Shown one piece after another: positions 13,522-14,463 of a DNA stretch of 14,463 nt; within the stretch, counting starts at the first letter, position 1; each line of letters opens with the position of its first letter. A program made the translations under genes and the position numbers. Under the pieces are notes generated by a model. It was not told where the DNA came from. It worked only from the letters and a program-made list of their open reading frames with translations, and did no database searches. The stretch is from an uncultured Clostridia bacterium (GTDB taxonomy: Bacteria > Bacillota > Clostridia > Oscillospirales > CAG-272), in the NCBI GenBank assembly GCA_937892405.1, contig CALAFS010000215.1:1-14463 (forward strand), given 5' to 3'.

Positions 13522-13543
13522 ATCCACGGGGATTTGAACTCCA
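13522..13543 (-). pseudogene. tRNA 3'-end-like fragment (T-arm)
   Basis: On the minus strand TGGAG-TTCAAAT-CCCCG resembles a tRNA T-arm: the TTCAAATC loop is canonical and the five-pair stem has one A-C mismatch and one G-U pair. A seven-base acceptor-like strand follows and runs into the 58-nt repeat. I could not find a matching D-arm, anticodon arm or CCA end, so at most it is a remnant. Confidence 0.3.
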
Positions 13544-13663
13544 AACATATAAAAACATCGGTACGAGTGGCGGAGAACTTTGGTTAATGACAATGCAAAA
13601 GGGGTTTCGCTGTTTGCGGGTAGTATATTCGCCATTTATGGGGAAGCATTTTACGAAAAAATG

Positions 13664-13672
13664 TGCTATAAT
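13664..13672 (+). promoter_or_regulatory. Extended -10 promoter of the XRE regulator gene
   Basis: TGCTATAAT has a perfect TATAAT (13667-13672) with TGN in front and no clear -35. Start-site spacing puts the first transcribed base close to 13679, which is the beginning of the GGAGGTGA ribosome binding site. Confidence 0.6.
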
Positions 13673-13691
13673 ATTTCTGGAGGTGAGCAAA

Positions 13692-14228
13692 ATGAATCAA
13701 GTAAAAATAGGAAAATTTATCGCCGCTTTGCGGAAAGAAAAAGGTATGACGCAGGAGCAACTCGGAGAGAAACTCGGCGTGACTAACAAAACCGTTTCGC
13801 GTTGGGAGAATGGCAATTATATGCCCAACATTGAAATGCTGTCGATACTCTCGAAAGAATTCGGCGTAAGCGTAAACGAGATTATATCCGGAGAACGGCT
13901 TGAGACGGAAGAATTTAAGAAAGCCGCCGACGATAATCTCGTTACCGCACTTGCGAGCAGCACTTTTACATTAAAAGAGAAAATTGCATTTTTTAAGAAA
14001 AAGTGGTTGCGCGAGCATATTGCAACGATTGTTTTATGTGTTGTAGCGTGGATCGGTATTATAGTATTGCTGACATTAAAAACACAAGGCAATGATAAAT
14101 TCCCGATTTTGGGTGCGGTTGGTGTTTTGCTTGCCGTACTGTTCTATGTTGTGCTGTATAACCGCATGATGGCGTATGTAGAAAGTCGCGCATATCAGAA
14201 TCCCGACGATGAAACAGACAATAAATAA
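13692..14228 (+). CDS. XRE-family transcriptional regulator with two C-terminal membrane helices
   Basis: This 178-aa protein carries an N-terminal Cro/CI-type helix-turn-helix (about 5-62): 'GKFIAALRKEKGMTQEQLGE' is the first half and 'VTNKTVSRWENGNYMPNIEM' the recognition helix region. A charged linker (65-108) is followed by two hydrophobic segments, about 109-129 and 137-157, and a short polar tail. Membrane-bound XRE regulators of this layout are common in Clostridia and may sense membrane or signal-peptide inputs, but the signal here is unknown. The ATG at 13692 follows GGAGGTGA at ideal spacing; the in-frame extension to 13587 lies upstream of the promoter and is rejected. Codon use is AT-rich. 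No partner gene is adjacent, which is unusual since such regulators often sit next to a transporter or peptidase gene. Two copies of a direct repeat flank it. Confidence 0.9.
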   Translation: MNQVKIGKFIAALRKEKGMTQEQLGEKLGVTNKTVSRWENGNYMPNIEMLSILSKEFGVSVNEIISGERLETEEFKKAADDNLVTALASSTFTLKEKIAFFKKKWLREHIATIVLCVVAWIGIIVLLTLKTQGNDKFPILGAVGVLLAVLFYVVLYNRMMAYVESRAYQNPDDETDNK

Positions 14229-14360
14229 CATTATCAGATATGTTAAGGGCACTGAACGAACTGATAGGGGATGAAGAATAAGTCTCTAAGGTAATACGCG
14301 AAGAAACAACAAAAAGGGTGAACTGCCATAAAATCGGGAATTTACCCCTGTTTTGCATAG

Positions 14361-14412
14361 AAAAAGACACACGCAGCGGAGTTTTATACGCTCCTTTTGC
14401 GTGTGTCTTTTT
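14361..14412. terminator. Bidirectional terminator downstream of the XRE gene
   Basis: AAAAAGACACACGC (14361-14374) pairs perfectly with GCGTGTGTCTTTTT (14399-14412), giving a 14-bp stem ending in a T run. The loop region (14375-14398) can form an extra GGAG/CTCC pairing. The A/T ends make it usable in both directions. Confidence 0.8.
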
Positions 14413-14463
14413 GTCAATGACGAACAAAAAGGAGCGTCTTTTTAAGACGAAAAGGGGGCAGGC
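14406..14463 (+). repeat. 58-nt direct repeat, right copy (may continue past the window)
   Basis: This second copy of the repeat seen at 13464-13521 begins inside the right arm of the terminator. It contains a perfect hairpin, CGTCTT (14435-14440), TTT, AAGACG (14444-14449). The window ends at GGCAGGC, so the true right boundary is unknown. Confidence 0.88.

Larger units (their letters stand above)
13312..13691. other. Gene-free AT-rich region with repeat copy, tRNA-like fragment and two promoters
   Basis: This 380-bp stretch separates the hypothetical gene from the XRE regulator gene. It holds outward-facing extended -10 promoters at both ends, the left copy of the 58-nt repeat and the tRNA-3'-like fragment, all listed separately. 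Small open frames across 13426-13690 on the minus strand run through the repeat and show no domain, so I do not call them. Confidence 0.6.

Noticed and set aside
13426..13690. Two short minus-strand frames across the 58-nt repeat
   Set aside because: They read through the repeat and the tRNA-like fragment, have no ribosome binding site, and look like the spurious frames often produced by repeat and tRNA-end sequence.
14240..14281. 13-codon frame after the XRE gene (ATG TTA AGG ... GAA TAA)
   Set aside because: There is no Shine-Dalgarno site and it is too short to test by composition. It may be the remnant of a longer gene end but cannot be supported.
14318..14348. GGGTGAA / TTTACCC hairpin downstream of the XRE gene
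   Set aside because: The stem includes a G-U pair and has a large loop with no T tract after it. The much stronger hairpin at 14361-14412 explains termination better.

Overview
The window looks like a chromosomal segment of a GC-rich member of the Bacillota (Clostridia), probably a host-associated anaerobe. The reasons are strong AGGAGG-type ribosome binding sites, near-consensus sigma-A promoters, SLH-domain and BspA-type leucine-rich-repeat surface proteins, a YerC/TrpR-type regulator and a COG2509-type FAD dehydrogenase. From 1 to about 12,600 the DNA is clearly GC-rich with strong third-position bias. From about 12,610 to the right end it turns AT-rich and gene-poor, which suggests accessory or acquired DNA.

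Layout, left to right. (a) 2-490 (+): 3' part of an NAD(P)HX dehydratase gene, converging on a shared terminator with (b) 557-1831 (-): a secreted protein with two cadherin-like modules and three SLH repeats. (c) 1832-2041: divergent intergenic region with a near-perfect promoter for the right-hand operon and an inverted repeat just upstream of its -35 box. (d) 2042-8685 (+): a tight six-gene operon. It encodes a membrane-anchored BspA-type LRR protein, an HprK-like P-loop kinase, a PqqD-like (RRE-fold) protein, a COG2509 FAD dehydrogenase, a YbaK/EbsC-type aminoacyl-tRNA deacylase, and a protein with CoiA-like nuclease motifs plus a C-terminal winged helix. Four of the five junctions overlap or are 40 bp or less apart with good Shine-Dalgarno sites. 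The operon ends in a perfect 19-bp terminator hairpin. (e) 8751-10208 (-): an ADP-ribosylglycohydrolase-family protein with a C-terminal beta domain. (f) 10209-10614: a divergent control region with two good promoters, a palindrome inside one of them, and a leader hairpin. (g) 10615-11739 (+): a fusion of a TrpR/YerC-type DNA-binding domain to a HisZ/HisRS-like domain, probably a one-component histidine-responsive regulator. (h) 11803-12606 (-): an SDR oxidoreductase. (i) 12847-13311 (-): an AT-rich gene of unknown function. (j) 13692-14228 (+): an XRE regulator with two membrane helices, bracketed by two copies of a 58-nt direct repeat; the left copy abuts a tRNA-3'-end-like fragment.

The two most interesting items are the TrpR-HisZ fusion, whose promoter carries a palindrome between the -35 and -10 boxes (autoregulation seems likely), and the BspA-HprK-PqqD set. 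The latter looks like the kinase and recognition half of a peptide or protein modification system, but no radical SAM enzyme, B2 protease or obvious short precursor is encoded nearby. All functions are read from motifs by eye; no database search was possible.
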